NCBI RefSeq assembly: GCF_030272615.1
Contig: NC_081408.1
Location: forward strand, 337,744,793-337,808,792
Reading direction: 5' to 3'
Length of the DNA stretch: 64,000 bases
Source: Cryptomeria japonica
Taxonomy: Eukaryota; Streptophyta; Pinopsida; Cupressales; Cupressaceae
The notes under the pieces are model-generated. The model saw only the letters and a list, made by a program, of their open reading frames with translations. It did not search any database and was not told the DNA's origin. Position 1 is the first letter of the stretch; each line of letters begins with the position of its first letter. The position numbers were made by a program, and so were the translations under genes. Positions 32,161 to 44,770 of this stretch are shown here, one piece after another.

Positions 32161-32699
32161 ATCAAACTGTTATCCTTAGGGCAAGTCCCATGCAGCTACT
32201 TAGCTTATTTTGGCTAGAAACCATTACTCAAGATCAACCATTGGTCAAGATTTTAAGGAGCAATTTATGGAATTGGTAGCCCATGAACATTATTTTTTTT
32301 GTTTATAGTTAAGAAGTCAACTTAAATTATTTTGTCACATAAATAGTAAATTATTTGAATAGTATTAATAATAATTTGTATAATCAATTTTATAGAGGAA
32401 AATTGGTAAAAATAAATAGAAAAAGATCGGTGTAGCCATGTGGGATTTATTTTAGTATGCAGTTGATGTTTATTTCTAGTCCCCCTCTTTTTTCCTTTTT
32501 AAGGAGTGGCTGCTCTAAATTATCCTTTTATCAATATGCAGTTGATGCTTATTTCTAATCCCCCTCTTTTTCCTTTTTTAAGGAGTGAGTACTGTTCTAA
32601 ACAAAAGAAAAAATTTCAAATTATCCTTTTCTCATTATTTATATTTTTGTGGGAACACTCTAAACAAAAAAATGGACTCAAATAGCCTTAGAGACACGT
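32161..32699. other. Spacer between satellite blocks
   Basis: No gene. It contains a short direct repeat (CAGTTGATG..TTATTTCTA followed by CCCCCTCTTTTT at about 32461 and 32538). Confidence 0.5.
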
Positions 32700-35600
32700 T
32701 GTCAATATATCACAAAGGCCATCTCCCCTATTCTCCCCTATTCTCCTAGAGCCCATCTAGCCTATCTTATTCTCCCTATCTAGCCTATCTTATTCTCCCT
32801 ATCTAGCCTATCTTATTCTCCTAGAGTCTATCTATCCTATCTTAATGAGATGTTGTTAGTCTATCACAAAGCCTATATCCCTTATTCTCCTAGAGCCTAT
32901 CTTAACTATTCTCCTACAACCTATCTTAACTATTCGAACTGTTTTGAGACAAGATGAACAAGATGCATATCTCCCTTATTCTCCTAGAGCCTATCAAACT
33001 ATTATTGAGACATGATGAACAAAATGATATTATATAGGATGATGTGAGCCTCTCTCCTATATTATTCCACATTCTCCCATTTTGAGACAAGATGAACAGT
33101 CTATCACAAAGCCTATCTCCCTTATTCTCCTAAAGCCTATCTTAACTATCAAACTGTTTTTCTCCTAAAGCCTATCTTAACTATCAAACTGTTTTTCTGA
33201 GACAAGATGAACATGATGATATTATGCATTTCCTATCTCTATCACAAATCCTATCTCCCTTATTTTTTTCTCCTAAAGCCTATCTCTATCGCAAAGCCTA
33301 TCTCCCTTATTCTCCTAAAGCCTATCTCAACTATCAAACTGTTTTTCTCCTAAAGAGCCTATCTTAACTATCAAATTGTTTTTCTCCTAAAGAGCCTATC
33401 TTAACTATCAAACTATTTTTCTCCTAAAGCCTATCTTAACTATCAAATTGTTTTTCTCCTAAAGCCTATCTTAACTATCAAATTGTTTTTCTCCTAAAGC
33501 CTATCTTAACTATCAAACTATTTTTCTAGGACAAGATGAACAAGATGATATTATGCATTTCCTATCTCTATCACAAAGCCTATCTCCCTTATTCTCCTAA
33601 AGCCTATCTTAAATATCAAATTGTTTTTCTCCTAGAGAGCCCATCTTAACTATCAAACTGTTTTTCTCCTAGAGAGCCCATCTTAACTATCAAACTGTTT
33701 TCTCCTAGAGAGCCCATCTTAATTAACTATCAAACTATTTTTCTCCTAGAGAGCCCATCTTAATTAACTATAAAATTGTTTTTCTCCTAGAGAGCCCATC
33801 TTAACTATCAAACTATTTTTCTCCTAGAGAGCCCATCTTAACTATCAAACTGTTTTTCTCCTAGAGCCTATCTTAACTATCAAACTGTTTTCTCCTTAAC
33901 TATCAAACTGTTTTCTCCTTAAGCCTATCTCTATCACAAATCCTATCTCCCTTATTCTCCTAAAGCCTATCTCTATTAGAAAGCCTATCTCCCCTATTCT
34001 CCTAAAGAGCCTATCTTAACTATCAAACTGTTTTTCTCCTAAAGAGCCTATCAAGATGATATTATGCATTTCCTATCTCTATCACAGAGCCTATCTCCCT
34101 TATTCTCCTAAAGCCTATCAAAGATGAACAAGATGATATTATGCCTATCAAGATGATATTATGCATTTCCTATCTCTGTCACAAAGCCTATCTCCCTTAT
34201 TCTCCTAAAGCCTATCAAAGATGAACAAGATGATATTATGCCTATCAAACTGTATCTATCAAAATGTTTTTCTCCTAAAGAGCCTATCAAAATGATATTA
34301 TGCATTTCCTATCTCTATCACAAAGCCCATCTCTCTTATTCTCCTAAAGCCTATCAAAGATGAACAAGATGATATTATGCCTATCAAACTGCATCTTTAC
34401 AAGATGATAATATAAGCCTATGCACAAGATGATATTATTCCTATCAAACTGTATGATAATATAAGCCTATCAAAGATGAACAAGATGATATTATGCATTT
34501 CCTATCTCTATCACAAAGCCTATCTCCCTTATTCTCCTAAAGCCTATCAAAGATGAACAAGATGATATTATGCCTATCAAACTATATCTATCAAACTGTT
34601 TTTCTCCTAAAGAGCCTATCAAAATGATATTATGCATTTCCTATCTCTATCACAAAGCCTATCTCCCTTATTCTCCTAAAGCCTATCAAAGATGAACAAG
34701 ATGATATTATGCCTATCAAACTGTATCTTTACAAGATGATAATATAAGCCTATGAACAAGATGATATTATGCCTATCAAACTGTATGATAATATAAGCCT
34801 ATCAAAGATGAACAAGATGATATTACGCATTTCCTATCTCTATCACAAAGCCTATCTCCCTTATTCTCCTAAAGCCTATCAAAGATGAACAAGATGATAT
34901 TATGCCTATCAAGATGATATTATGCATTTCCTATCTCTATCACAAAGCCTATCTCCCTTATTTTCCTAAAGCCTATCAAAGATGAACAAGATGATATTAT
35001 GCCTATCAAACTATATCTATCAAACTATTATCAAACTGTTTTTCTCCTAAAGATATCTTAACTATCAAACTGTTTTTCTCCTAAAGAGCCTATCAAGATG
35101 ATATTATGCATTTCCTATCTCTATCACAAAGCCTATCTCCCTTATTCTCCTAAAGCCTATCAAAGATGAGCAAGATGATATTATGCCTATCAAACTGTAT
35201 CTTTACAAGATGATAATATAAGCCTATGAACAAGATGAGATTATGCCTACCAAATCGTATGATAATATAAGCCTATCAAAGATAAACAAGATGATATTAT
35301 GCATTTCCTATCTCTATCACAAAGCCTATCTCCCTTATTCTCCTAAAGCCTATCAAAGATGAACAAGATGATATTATGCCTATCAAACTGTTTCCTATCT
35401 CCCTTATTCTCCTAAAGACAATCTTATTCTCCTAAAGCCCATCAAAGATGAACAAGATGATATTATGCCTATCAAACTGTATCTTTACAAGATGATAATA
35501 TAAGCCTATGAACAAGATGATATTATGCCTATCAAACTGTATGATAATATAAGCCTATCAAAGATGAACAAGATGATATTATGCCTATCAAACTGATTCC

Positions 35601-37620
35601 TATCTCCCTTATTCTCCTAAAGACAATCTTATTCTCCTAAAGCCTATCAAAGATGAACAAGATGATATTATGCCTATCAAACTGTATCTTTACAAGATGA
35701 TAATATAAGCCTATGAACAAGATGATATTATGCCTGACAATCTTATTCTCCTAAAGCCTATCAAAGATGAACAAGATGATATTATGCCTATCAAACTGTA
35801 TCTTTACAGGATGATAATATAAGCCTATAAACAAGATGATATTATGCCTATCAAACTGTATGATAATATAATCCTATCAAAGATGAACAAGATGATATTA
35901 TGCATTTCCTATCTCTATCACAAAGCCTTTCTCCCTTATTCTCCTAAAGCCTATGAACAAGATGATATTATGCCTATCAAACTGTATGATAATATAAGCC
36001 TATCAAAAATGAACAAGATGATATTATGCATTTCCTATCTCTATCACAAAGCCTATCTCCCTTATTCTCCTAAAGCCTATCAAAAAAACAAGATGATATT
36101 ATGCCTATCAAACTGTATGATAATATAAGCCTATCAAAGATGAACAAGATGATATTATGCATTTCCTATCTCTATCACAAAGCCTTTCTCCCTTATTCTC
36201 CTAAAGCCTATGAACAAGATGATATTATGCCTATCAAACTGTATGATAATATAAGCCTATCAAAAATGAACAAGATGATATTATGCATTTCCTATCTCTA
36301 TCACAAAGCCTATCTCCCTTATTCTCCTAAAGCCTATCAAAAATGAACAAGATGATATTATGCCTATCAAACTGTTTTCTACCTCCCTTATTCTATTATG
36401 AATTTCCTATCTCTATCACAAAGCCTATCTCCCTTATTCTCCTAAAGCCTATCAAAAATGAACAAGATGATATTATGCCTATCAAACTGTTTTCTACCTC
36501 CCTTATTCTCCTAAAGACAATATGATATTAGGAGAACAAGATGATATTATGCCTATCAAACTGTTTTCTACCTCCCTTATTCTCCTAAAGACAATATGAT
36601 ATTATGCCTATTCTCCTAAAGACTATATGATATTATGCCTATCAAACTGTTTTGAAATCCCTTATTCTCCTAAAGACAATATGATATTATGCCTATCAAA
36701 CTGCTGTTTTGAAATAGGATGATTTGAAATAGGATGATGGGAGATTCTCCTAGAGTAAACTAGGAAACTGTTTCCTATCTCCCTTATTCTCCTAAAGACA
36801 ATATGATATTATGCCTATCAAACTGCTGTTTTGAAATAGGATGATTTGAAATAGGATGATGGGAGATTCTCCTCTAGGAAACTGTTTCCTATCTCCCTTA
36901 TTCTCCTAAAGACAATATGAAACTGTTTCCTATCTCCCTTATTCTCCTAAAGACAATATGATATTATGCCTATCAAACTGTTTTGAAATAGGATGATTTT
37001 GAAATAGGATGATTTGAAATAGGATGATGGGAGATTCTCCTCTAGGAAACTGTTTCCTATCTCCCTTATTCTCCTAAAGACAATATGAAACTGTTTCCTA
37101 TCTCCCTTATTCTCCTAAAGACAATATGATATTATGCCTATCAAACTGTTTTGAAATAGGATGATTTGAAATAGGATGATGGGAGATTCTCCTAGAGCCT
37201 AACTATCAAACTATCAAACTATTTTGAGGAAACTGTTTGCTCTAACTATCAAACTAGGAAACTGTTTGCTCTAACTATCAAACTAGGAAACTGTTTTGAA
37301 ATAGGATGATGTGAGCCTCTCTCCCATATTCTCTTCTCCCATTTTGAGACGATTCTCCCATTTTGAGACAAGATGAACAGTCTATCACAAAGACTCTATC
37401 AGACAAGATGAACAAGATGCCTATCTCCCTTAACTGTTTTGAGAGAGGATGATATTATGCATTTCCTATCAAACTGTTTTGAGATAGGATCCCTTTTTCT
37501 TCCATTTTGAGACAAGATGAACAAGATGATGTTATGCATTTCCTGTAACGCATTTGAACAGGAGGAGGGCGACGCTACGCATTTGAACAGGAGCTATTTT
37601 GAGATAGGATAACAAAATGA
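32700..37620. repeat. Compound satellite, main array (about 5 kb)
   Basis: Built from a few shuffled modules: CCTATCTCCCTTATTCTCCT, AAGCCTATCAAAGATGAAC, AAGATGATATTATGCCTATC, AAACTGTATGATAATATAAG, TTTCCTATCTCTATCACAAA. From 34080 they form higher-order units (126 bases near 35844-36346, larger ones elsewhere). From 36640 a TTTGAAATAGGATGAT module is added. ORFs in the array are repeat artefacts. Confidence 0.9.
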
Positions 37621-37915
37621 TGTTAAATGCATTTGCATTTCTTATATGATATGTCATATAATATTAAACATTGTGCAGAAATGAAACATTAATTACATTT
37701 ATGAAAGCACTTCCTCCTATCCCGATGCATTTCCTATCACAAACTATTTTGAGGCTATATGATATGTCATATAATATTAACATTACGCAGAAATTAAACA
37801 TTACATTGATGAAAGCACTTTCTCCCATTCCAACAACTGCCTAACATTACATTGAACAGAAATGGAACGTTACATTGATGAAAGCACTTCCTCCCATTCC
37901 AACAACTATTAATTC
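37621..37915. repeat. Direct repeats downstream of the LEA gene
   Basis: Three degenerate copies of a block with ACATTACATTGATGAAAGCA and CTTCCTCCCATTCCAACAAC, and two of GATATGTCATATAATATTAA. Confidence 0.75.
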
Positions 37916-38143
37916 ATTCTTCTGATAAACATTTCACTTCAGATTCTGATAAACATTTCATCCATTTGATCTGCAACTATACAGCTCCCCACTTGTGATC
38001 CATCTTCATCACTTAAGATGGAAGATGGAGATGAAAACCAGAAGCGCTGGCGAAACTGAATCAAAGACGAGACACTGATAATGACATAAAACTGATTGAT
38101 TGATATTGACGAAGAATTGTCTACAGACAACAACCGCCCACTT

Positions 38144-38149
38144 TTTATT
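38144..38149 (-). promoter_or_regulatory. Poly(A) signal candidate of the LEA gene
   Basis: AATAAA on the minus strand, about 150 bases past the stop codon. The duplicate copy also has an A/T signal in the equivalent place. Confidence 0.5.
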
Positions 38150-38301
38150 GTACACAAAAACTACACAAACACAAGCAGATGAACTGCACTAAAACAAGAC
38201 TGTAAACATCGTCTAGTAGTCAACAATGAACAAACACAAGCAGATGAACTGCACTTAAACAAGACTGTAAACATCGTTGAGTAGTCAACAATGAACAATG
38301 C

Positions 38302-38897
38302 TCACTGCTGCTGGTCCTCATTATTGCCTCCAGAGAAGGGTTTCTTCACAGTCTCTGCTGCTCCCTGCATAACTTCTTTCACCTTCTCCCCAGCCTGTGT
38401 AAACGTACCCACAAATCAAAACAAACATAAACGGACCCATATACTAGAAAAATGGAAACACCAATAATGATAAACCAGAGAAGACTGAAAGTTTCAACAT
38501 TTTTATCTTCAAATCCAGATAAATTGACAAACCTGCTGGAATACAGTGCTAGTTTGTTCCTTGGCCTGCCGGGCCTTTTCAGCAGCAGTTTGGGAGGCTT
38601 GAGAGGTTTTCTCCTTAGCCGTTTCAGCAGTTCCTCCTGCTTTCTCCTTCGTCTGTTGGGTGGCCTGGGAAGCCTTTTCCTTCGCCTCACCTGCCTTCTG
38701 TTGAGCACTCTCCTTCACACCCTGAAAGTTCAAACACAACATACTATAAACACAGATTCAGTCATGACAAATGCATTATAATGATATTGAAGAATGGTAT
38801 TTATTACTTGGGCATGTTGTTGAGCTTGGCCGCTCTTCTCCTGCCCATAAGACTTTGTACGATCAGCAGCATCAGAGGCATTGTCCCTAGCCGACAT
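38302..38897 (-). CDS. Small LEA protein (LEA_4-type), three exons, 123 aa
   Basis: Exons on the minus strand are 38808-38897, 38533-38721 and 38302-38394 (30, 63 and 30 codons plus stop, all phase 0). Introns of 86 and 138 bases have GT-AG ends. The product starts MSARDNASDAADRTKSYGQE and continues with Ala/Lys/Glu/Gln/Thr-rich 11-mer-like repeats (KEKASQATQQTKEKAGGTAE), the pattern of group 3 LEA (LEA_4) proteins. These are disordered proteins that fold into amphipathic helices on drying and protect membranes and proteins. No signal peptide, Cys or Trp is seen, so it is probably cytosolic or nuclear. All three exons are open, so it is likely a working gene. A decayed paralogue lies at 44771-45265. 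Confidence 0.85.
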
Positions 38898-39024
38898 ATT
38901 GCTTCTTCTTATTCTTTTCTAGACAAAATACAAACTGAAAACTGAAAACTTGCTTCGATCACACCAATACACTGAAAGCAATGCTATGAAATAATGAGTT
39001 GAGTGACATACTCCCAAAGTGGTG

Positions 39025-39036
39025 AATATATAAGCC
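39025..39036 (-). promoter_or_regulatory. TATA box candidate of the LEA gene
   Basis: GCTTATATATTC on the minus strand, about 130 bases upstream of the ATG. The pseudogene copy keeps a longer TATATATATATA at the same place. Confidence 0.6.
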
Positions 39037-39056
39037 TGCTGGTGTTATATGGGCTT

Positions 39057-39063
39057 GCCACGT
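39057..39063 (-). promoter_or_regulatory. ABRE-like element (ACGTGGC)
   Basis: ACGTGGC on the minus strand about 25 bases upstream of the TATA candidate. This is the core of abscisic-acid response elements, fitting a desiccation gene. The duplicate keeps it at 45426-45432. Confidence 0.6.
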
Positions 39064-39572
39064 TTTGTGGACTTTGACACCTGCGGAAACACTTGTCGTT
39101 GTTCCAATGAGAGTACATGCACAAATCTTTGTGTCTCTCCATCGGATATATGTTTGTACCAAAATACACGGCGTAATTTGCTAATCATAGACTGCAAACG
39201 TGAGTTATAATGGCACTTCTACCATTTGGAGGTGCCCATAGGCTGGACCAATTTTAAAAAAAAACAACTTGTGTTATTTTTTCTAATGGTGAAATTTGTA
39301 TTAATATTTGCATTAAAGTATATCATTTAAGGTAGGTTAGGTGGTAGATTCAACTTTCGATTTGTTTGATGTGGATGAAAGTCTAGTGCGAAAGGTTAGA
39401 TGGGGTTCATTGTGTAAAGAGCTAGGCTTGAGGTCATTGGACTAAACTTTCCATTACTCTTAAGATGAAAAATAAATAAATTTTTTATATATTTATATAT
39501 GAATAAAAGACCTATTTTCGTGTAAAGATAAGTTTTATTTTGATATAATGACCTCTATGAATATATATCAAC
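39064..39572. other. LEA upstream region and spacer
   Basis: To about 39305 it still aligns with the promoter side of the duplicate (45433-45675). Beyond that it is AT-rich spacer. From 39530 it begins a unit repeated after the retroposon (41184-41690). Confidence 0.6.
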
Positions 39573-39586
39573 AAATAACATATTTT
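39573..39586. repeat. Target site duplication, left copy (AAATAACATATTTT)
   Basis: Perfect 14-base match to 41184-41197, bracketing the retroposon. Confidence 0.85.
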
Positions 39587-41183
39587 AACCAATCCTTAAC
39601 ACTATCTTTAACCTAGAGAGCGATGAGCGGGAAAGGAGGAGCGGGACAAGCTAGGTTTTCGATGCCTACTGATTCAGGCGATGGAGATGAGGACGACGAC
39701 GAGGTAGATGGTGAAGGGGGGGGCTCTTCTCTTTGGCCTAGGTTGGTTGCCCTGATTTCTGCGCAGGCTTCTGTGGTTCATAGATTGTGTGGCTTGATCG
39801 CACTGAGATGGGCGGTGTGCCCTTGCCCCTTTTTGTGTTTTTGTGCGATGAGATCACTGTGCTTCCACCTGGCTGCAGTTCTTTGCCCACAGGAGATGTT
39901 CCTTGTTGGGTGTCTTTGATCTCGCACGGAGGTGTTTTGGCTTTGGTGCCCTGTGTCAGGCCAGGCTATGGGTCCCTTTTAGGGACTGGTGGAGTTTTTT
40001 TGCCCACCCTCTTTGTCTGGTCCTATCTATTTGGTGGTGCAGGTTTGTCCTTGGTGCCCCGCGATGGGTTGCAGACTGTACTCCGTGGCTTTTTCTTTCT
40101 TGGGCCTGTGTGGGGGAATCCCCTGTCCCTTGTTGTTTTTGTGGGTCTCTGGAAGCATGGCTCTGTGTGGTCATGACAAAGTATGGGTGGTTTGGAGGGG
40201 TTTCGTTGTTTCAGGGGTGAGCAGACCCTCTGGTCTTCTCATATTTTATTCTGGGTTAGGGTTTCCTCTGCTCAATCCCCTTTTCTCTTCCCTATTCTGG
40301 ATAGTCCTTCTTCTGAGGTGGAGGAGCTTTTTCTTTGCTGGTCCATGACTGTTTTGTGGGGGCTTTTGGATTGCTCTCTTCCCAGCCTGTTTGAAGTGGC
40401 CCTTTCTCCTATGGAGGTGGAGATTTGGTGGTTGGGAGTGGTCAGGTTTCTGGTTGCTACAAGAGAGTCTCCAAAGCTGAAGTTCTGCCTTCTTTCTATT
40501 CCTATCGAGGTGGACCTCTTCCATATTGAGGTGGGAAGTTGGTGGGAGAAGGTCTTTTGGGTGAGGATGCTACTCGAGTTGCTGGTTGAGGCCACTATTT
40601 CATGGTCAGGGCTGGGTTTTTTAAACCATGCTTTCCAGTTTTTTTTGGGGTTTGAGGGATCCTTCAAAAACCCTCCTTGTGTATGTCATGAAGGTTAGGG
40701 GAGCCTTTCAAAACCCCCATGCATATTTTGTTTGTTCCACAGGCATGCTGGATGCTAACAATTTTAAAGGGCCCAGTCTGGCCAGTGATGGTTTTTGGTT
40801 AAGGGTTAGTTGTACTGTTGGTAAGCTGATGACTATGTTATTGGTTATGGGAGCCTGGGAAAACCCTTGTTTGCTGGTTTTGGGAGCCAATTTAAAACCC
40901 TTGATGAAGGTTAGGGGAGCCTTTCAAAACCCCAATATTCTGTAGGTTTAGGGAGCCTTGTAAATCCCTTGTTTATGTGTTAGGGACACTTTGTGTCCAG
41001 TTTGTGTCTTGGCTGTTGGTTCGCTGATGTTCTTTTCTTTTAGCAGCATTGTTAAGTGGGTTCCAGATCCTCGTAAAATATGAGGGTTTCGGGTCCCTTC
41101 ACAACCTAGGGGTTTTGAGTCCCCTCAAAACCTGTTTACGGGGTTTCTAGTCCCCTCAAAACTTGTTTACCCTTAATCAAAAT
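39587..41183 (+). mobile_element. 1.6-kb RT-less retroposon sharing a 3' end with the LINE
   Basis: Bounded by a perfect 14-bp duplication. It has no RT, and GC content is clearly above the flanks. An ORF starts at 39623 (MSGKGGAGQARF, then an Asp/Glu-rich run) and closes at 39919. Other frames are open over 39787-40698 without a known domain. The 3' end carries GGGTTTCGGGTCCCTT and related words three times, ends TTAATCAAAAT without poly(A), and matches the 3' end of the LINE at 45850. It therefore looks mobilised by that LINE family. Confidence 0.75.
39623..39919 (+). CDS. Hypothetical ORF at the 5' end of the retroposon
   Basis: 98 codons beginning 36 bases into the element. The first 36 residues are Gly/Asp/Glu-rich (DSGDGDEDDDEVDGEGGG). 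The rest is Cys/Leu-rich and could be out of frame. No family recognised. A start near the 5' end of a retroposon suggests a decayed ORF1-like gene, but this is weak. Confidence 0.3.
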   Translation: MSGKGGAGQARFSMPTDSGDGDEDDDEVDGEGGGSSLWPRLVALISAQASVVHRLCGLIALRWAVCPCPFLCFCAMRSLCFHLAAVLCPQEMFLVGCL

Positions 41184-44100
41184 AAATAACATATTTTTAT
41201 ATAAAGTTAGGACCATTTCTAATAATTCACCTATTTTTATTTATCTTCACTCTCATGTATTAAATCTTATCCTATGCATATCTACATATTCTTATACATG
41301 AGTAATTTGTTAGTTTTGGATTAATTTTGATAGAATGGTTTTTACTATAATTATTTATTCATGTAAAGATAAGTATTATTTTGATAGAATGACCTCTATA
41401 AATATATATCAACAAATAACATACTTTCATATAAAGTGAGGATCATTTCTCAATATTTCACTTATTTTTATTTACCTTCATTTCATTCCTTTAAATATAT
41501 ATCAACAAATAACATATTTTTATATAAAGTTAGGGATCATTTCTCTATATTTCACTTATTTTTATTTACCTTCATTCTCATATATTAAATCTTATACTAT
41601 TCATATCTAAATATTCTTATACAGGAGTCATTTATTATGCCTATATCTTTGCACCTATCTTCATACTTTCTTTCCCCACTGAGCAATTTTGATATTGCAA
41701 CTTGTATTTATTGATTCTGACATATTTCACTGGTCATTTTCAATTGACATGTTACATGCTTGTGCAATTAATTGCTATATCTTCATATTTAAAACAATTC
41801 AATGTGTAGTCATTAACCATCAACTATCATTCTCATATCTTAAGCACTAGAAAGAGAAGATTCATTCTAGAAACACTTCACTTTGGAGCATTAACAAAAA
41901 CCTAGTATTTCATCAAGTCATTTTAGGATATTTGATTGAGTAAAAAGTGTTGCTTTCAATCATTTCCATGACCATAATGTTAGTCCAATCAAAGAGGTCA
42001 ACCTAAGAGAACAAGACCCTTGAGATTTGGTAATTTTCCTCAGTATAGTATAACACTATAAAACCTAGATAGTTGCCCAATAGTAGTTTTGAGTGACACA
42101 TATTGTAAAAGTTCACAATGAATAGGATCACCTTTACAATTAAGGAATTAAATAAATACAAGGAATGGCTAAGGTTGAGACACCTTAATTCCCAATACCT
42201 TATTCAATGTTGTAGGTATCCTTTTGTTAGATCCCCATCTTCAAGTCACTTTTATAGTAGAATTCTTAGGTGATTTTCCTCGTCTCCACCCAAAGCTGTA
42301 AATCATTAGTGCTTAAGCATGGTTATGTTGAGGGATTTATTTCACTTCTCTAGGTCATACTGATCAGATTTGTAGAAGACACTTGTCACCAACACATTGG
42401 TGGGAATTGTAGCTAGAGTTTCCTACGACCTTTTGATATCTTGGACACCAACACATTGGTGGGAATTGTAGCTAGAGTTTCCTATGACCTTTTGATATCT
42501 TGGACACCTTCCTTTAGATATAAAGTCTATTTGGAACTCATTTTAGAAAATTTAATTCTCAGTTTAGACCAAAGTCTTGTAAATTATTTATTTATCTATA
42601 ATTGTAATTCATTTTATGTTTTTGATTTAATAAAAAATATATTTAATCTCATCTATCATATTGTGGAATTTTCTTTGCTTCTATGATGGAATGAATTTTT
42701 CCACGGTTTATGTGTGTGTGTGTGTGTTTGTTCCAAGAGTTATCTCTCTATCTTTGGTTCCCTCTTTGTGCTTGTTTAACCCTAACCTTAATACATACTT
42801 CAAGAGTTGTGGAGAAGAGACTTGTGTGAGTCCTTTTGGCAATCTTCTATTGATTTTTTGTGTTATTGTGAGAAAATGAGGGAACTCATCCTAATCTTGG
42901 TTCATCATGTTATCTTTTTTTTTTTTGTATTCCTTTGATCTATTTTCTTTGATAAATTAGTAGAATATGAATATTTGTAGGTTCAATTTCTGTTGGTTTG
43001 GATCAACATGTGCATCTAGGTTTAGAAATGAACCAGCTTTTTTTGAAGGTTTGATCTCATCTGCAAGGCACCACACCTTGAGATCATTCCCATTTTATCA
43101 TTGGATTGTTGAATGATGATGGATATGTCATTCCTTGGATGATTAGGATGAATGTAATTAATATAATTTTATATATAACATTAAATTGTAAAGATTTCTA
43201 CAATGTTAGCTTAGGAACAAAGTATAAGATGGAGCTAATCAACTAAATATTTTTATTTTATTTTGTAAAAAGTTATGACTGCAAATATTATTTCACAACC
43301 ACTATATAACTTGATTTAGATGGACAAGATGTATTTGTATTCAAAATAATTAGATTATTGATAAGGATTGCATTATTAATCACATTTAAATAGATAAACT
43401 AATTGAATTAAAAATGCATATGTAAATTATTAAAAAACATACAAACAAGTTAGATGTAAGATTTAAACAAACAAACAAGTTAGATGTAAGATTTGATATA
43501 CACGTTGATTTATACCAAAAAAAAAAGACAACACTTATAATATATAAATTCATTAAGACATTACTCCAAATGAAAAAACTAGATTATTAATACATTAAAA
43601 AATATACTTTTTTACTATTCTAAATACATTAAAAAACTAAAAGATTATTACTTTTGGCAAGTCAAATTTATTAAAATTTCAATTCTTCCCTAATTTAAAT
43701 ATTAGAATTTTGATTATTAATTTTTTTTTTTCAATTTAAACATATTTGTAAGTTAGGTTTCAATTACTATTATTTATTTATTTATTTTTGACCCTAATGT
43801 CTTAAAATTTAATTCATTTTTTTCTCTTCAATCTTAAATTTGGTACTGCCTAATCTAAATATTATTGCACCTTTATCACTTTGAAAATATTTGAAAGTGA
43901 TAAATATTTGTAAAAAATATTTGAATTATTAAATTTTTTCACCTTCAATCTTAAAATTTGTGAATGAAATTTAGTTTCTTTATTTTATTCATCAAAAATA
44001 TTAAGCCTTTATCACTTTGAAAATATTTGTAAAAAGTATTTGAATTATTAAATTTTTTCACCTTCAATCTTAAAATTTGTGAATGAAATTTAGTTTCTTT

Positions 44101-44750
44101 ATTTTATTCATCAAAATTATTAAAAGTGAAAAAATATATTTTTTTCTGTTATTAAAAAAATTAAAATTAATGTTGTGCACCATAAATTGCATTTAAATTA
44201 TTAACAGTATTCTTTTAAACAATCTTTGATATTATAGAATGAATTCAATGTCTTCCTCTTAATCTTCTGCATGAAAATTTTGGCAACCAAGGTTGTTCAC
44301 AATCATACCCTCTCAATATTGTGCATCCAAATTATTAGAACCAATATTATTAGAGTTGTGAATGAAATTTATTATAACTTCCTTCCATTTATTTGTGCAA
44401 AACTTACTTTCCTCACAGATTGAAACAATAAACTGTGAATCAATAAAAACTTAAATATATTTCTCAATCCAAAAAAATATTGTGAATCAAATACAAATTC
44501 TTAACTTCCAATCATTCAATCTGCAACAACCTATACATCCCCACTTGGGATTCATCTTCATCTCACATCTTTTGAATAAAAAGATGAGACACTGATGATC
44601 TGACATAAAACTGATTGACAAAAAATGATTGATATTGATGAAGAATTGTCTACAGAACAACAACCCATTTTTATTATACACAAGAACAAAACAAACGCAA
44701 GCAGATGAGCAGTACTGAAACATCTTCTACTAGTCAACACTGAACAATGG
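41184..44750. other. AT-rich spacer with local duplications
   Basis: 41184-41690 holds two more copies of a segment around AATATATATCAACAAATAAC also present at 39560. A tandem duplication of about 57 bases lies at 42387-42505, and one of about 125 bases at 43880-44115. A (TG)n run lies near 42711. No supported gene. The 44500-44750 end aligns with the LEA 3' flank. Confidence 0.6.
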
Positions 44751-44770
44751 CCACTACACTGCTCAAATTA

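Noticed and set aside
35844-36525. Open frames of 60-94 codons in the satellite
   Set aside because: They repeat a 42-residue period equal to the DNA repeat and exist only because the unit lacks stops in one frame.
31490-37620. CRISPR-like array
   Set aside because: Repeats have no unique spacers of uniform length; the units are shuffled modules in a plant nuclear context.
38379-38781. 109-codon ORFs on both strands over the LEA gene
   Set aside because: Exon-intron readthrough frames; the spliced three-exon model explains the locus.
39787-40698. A membrane or Trp-rich protein gene in the retroposon
   Set aside because: Several overlapping frames on both strands are open because of GC-rich composition; none has a recognisable domain or a consistent frame.
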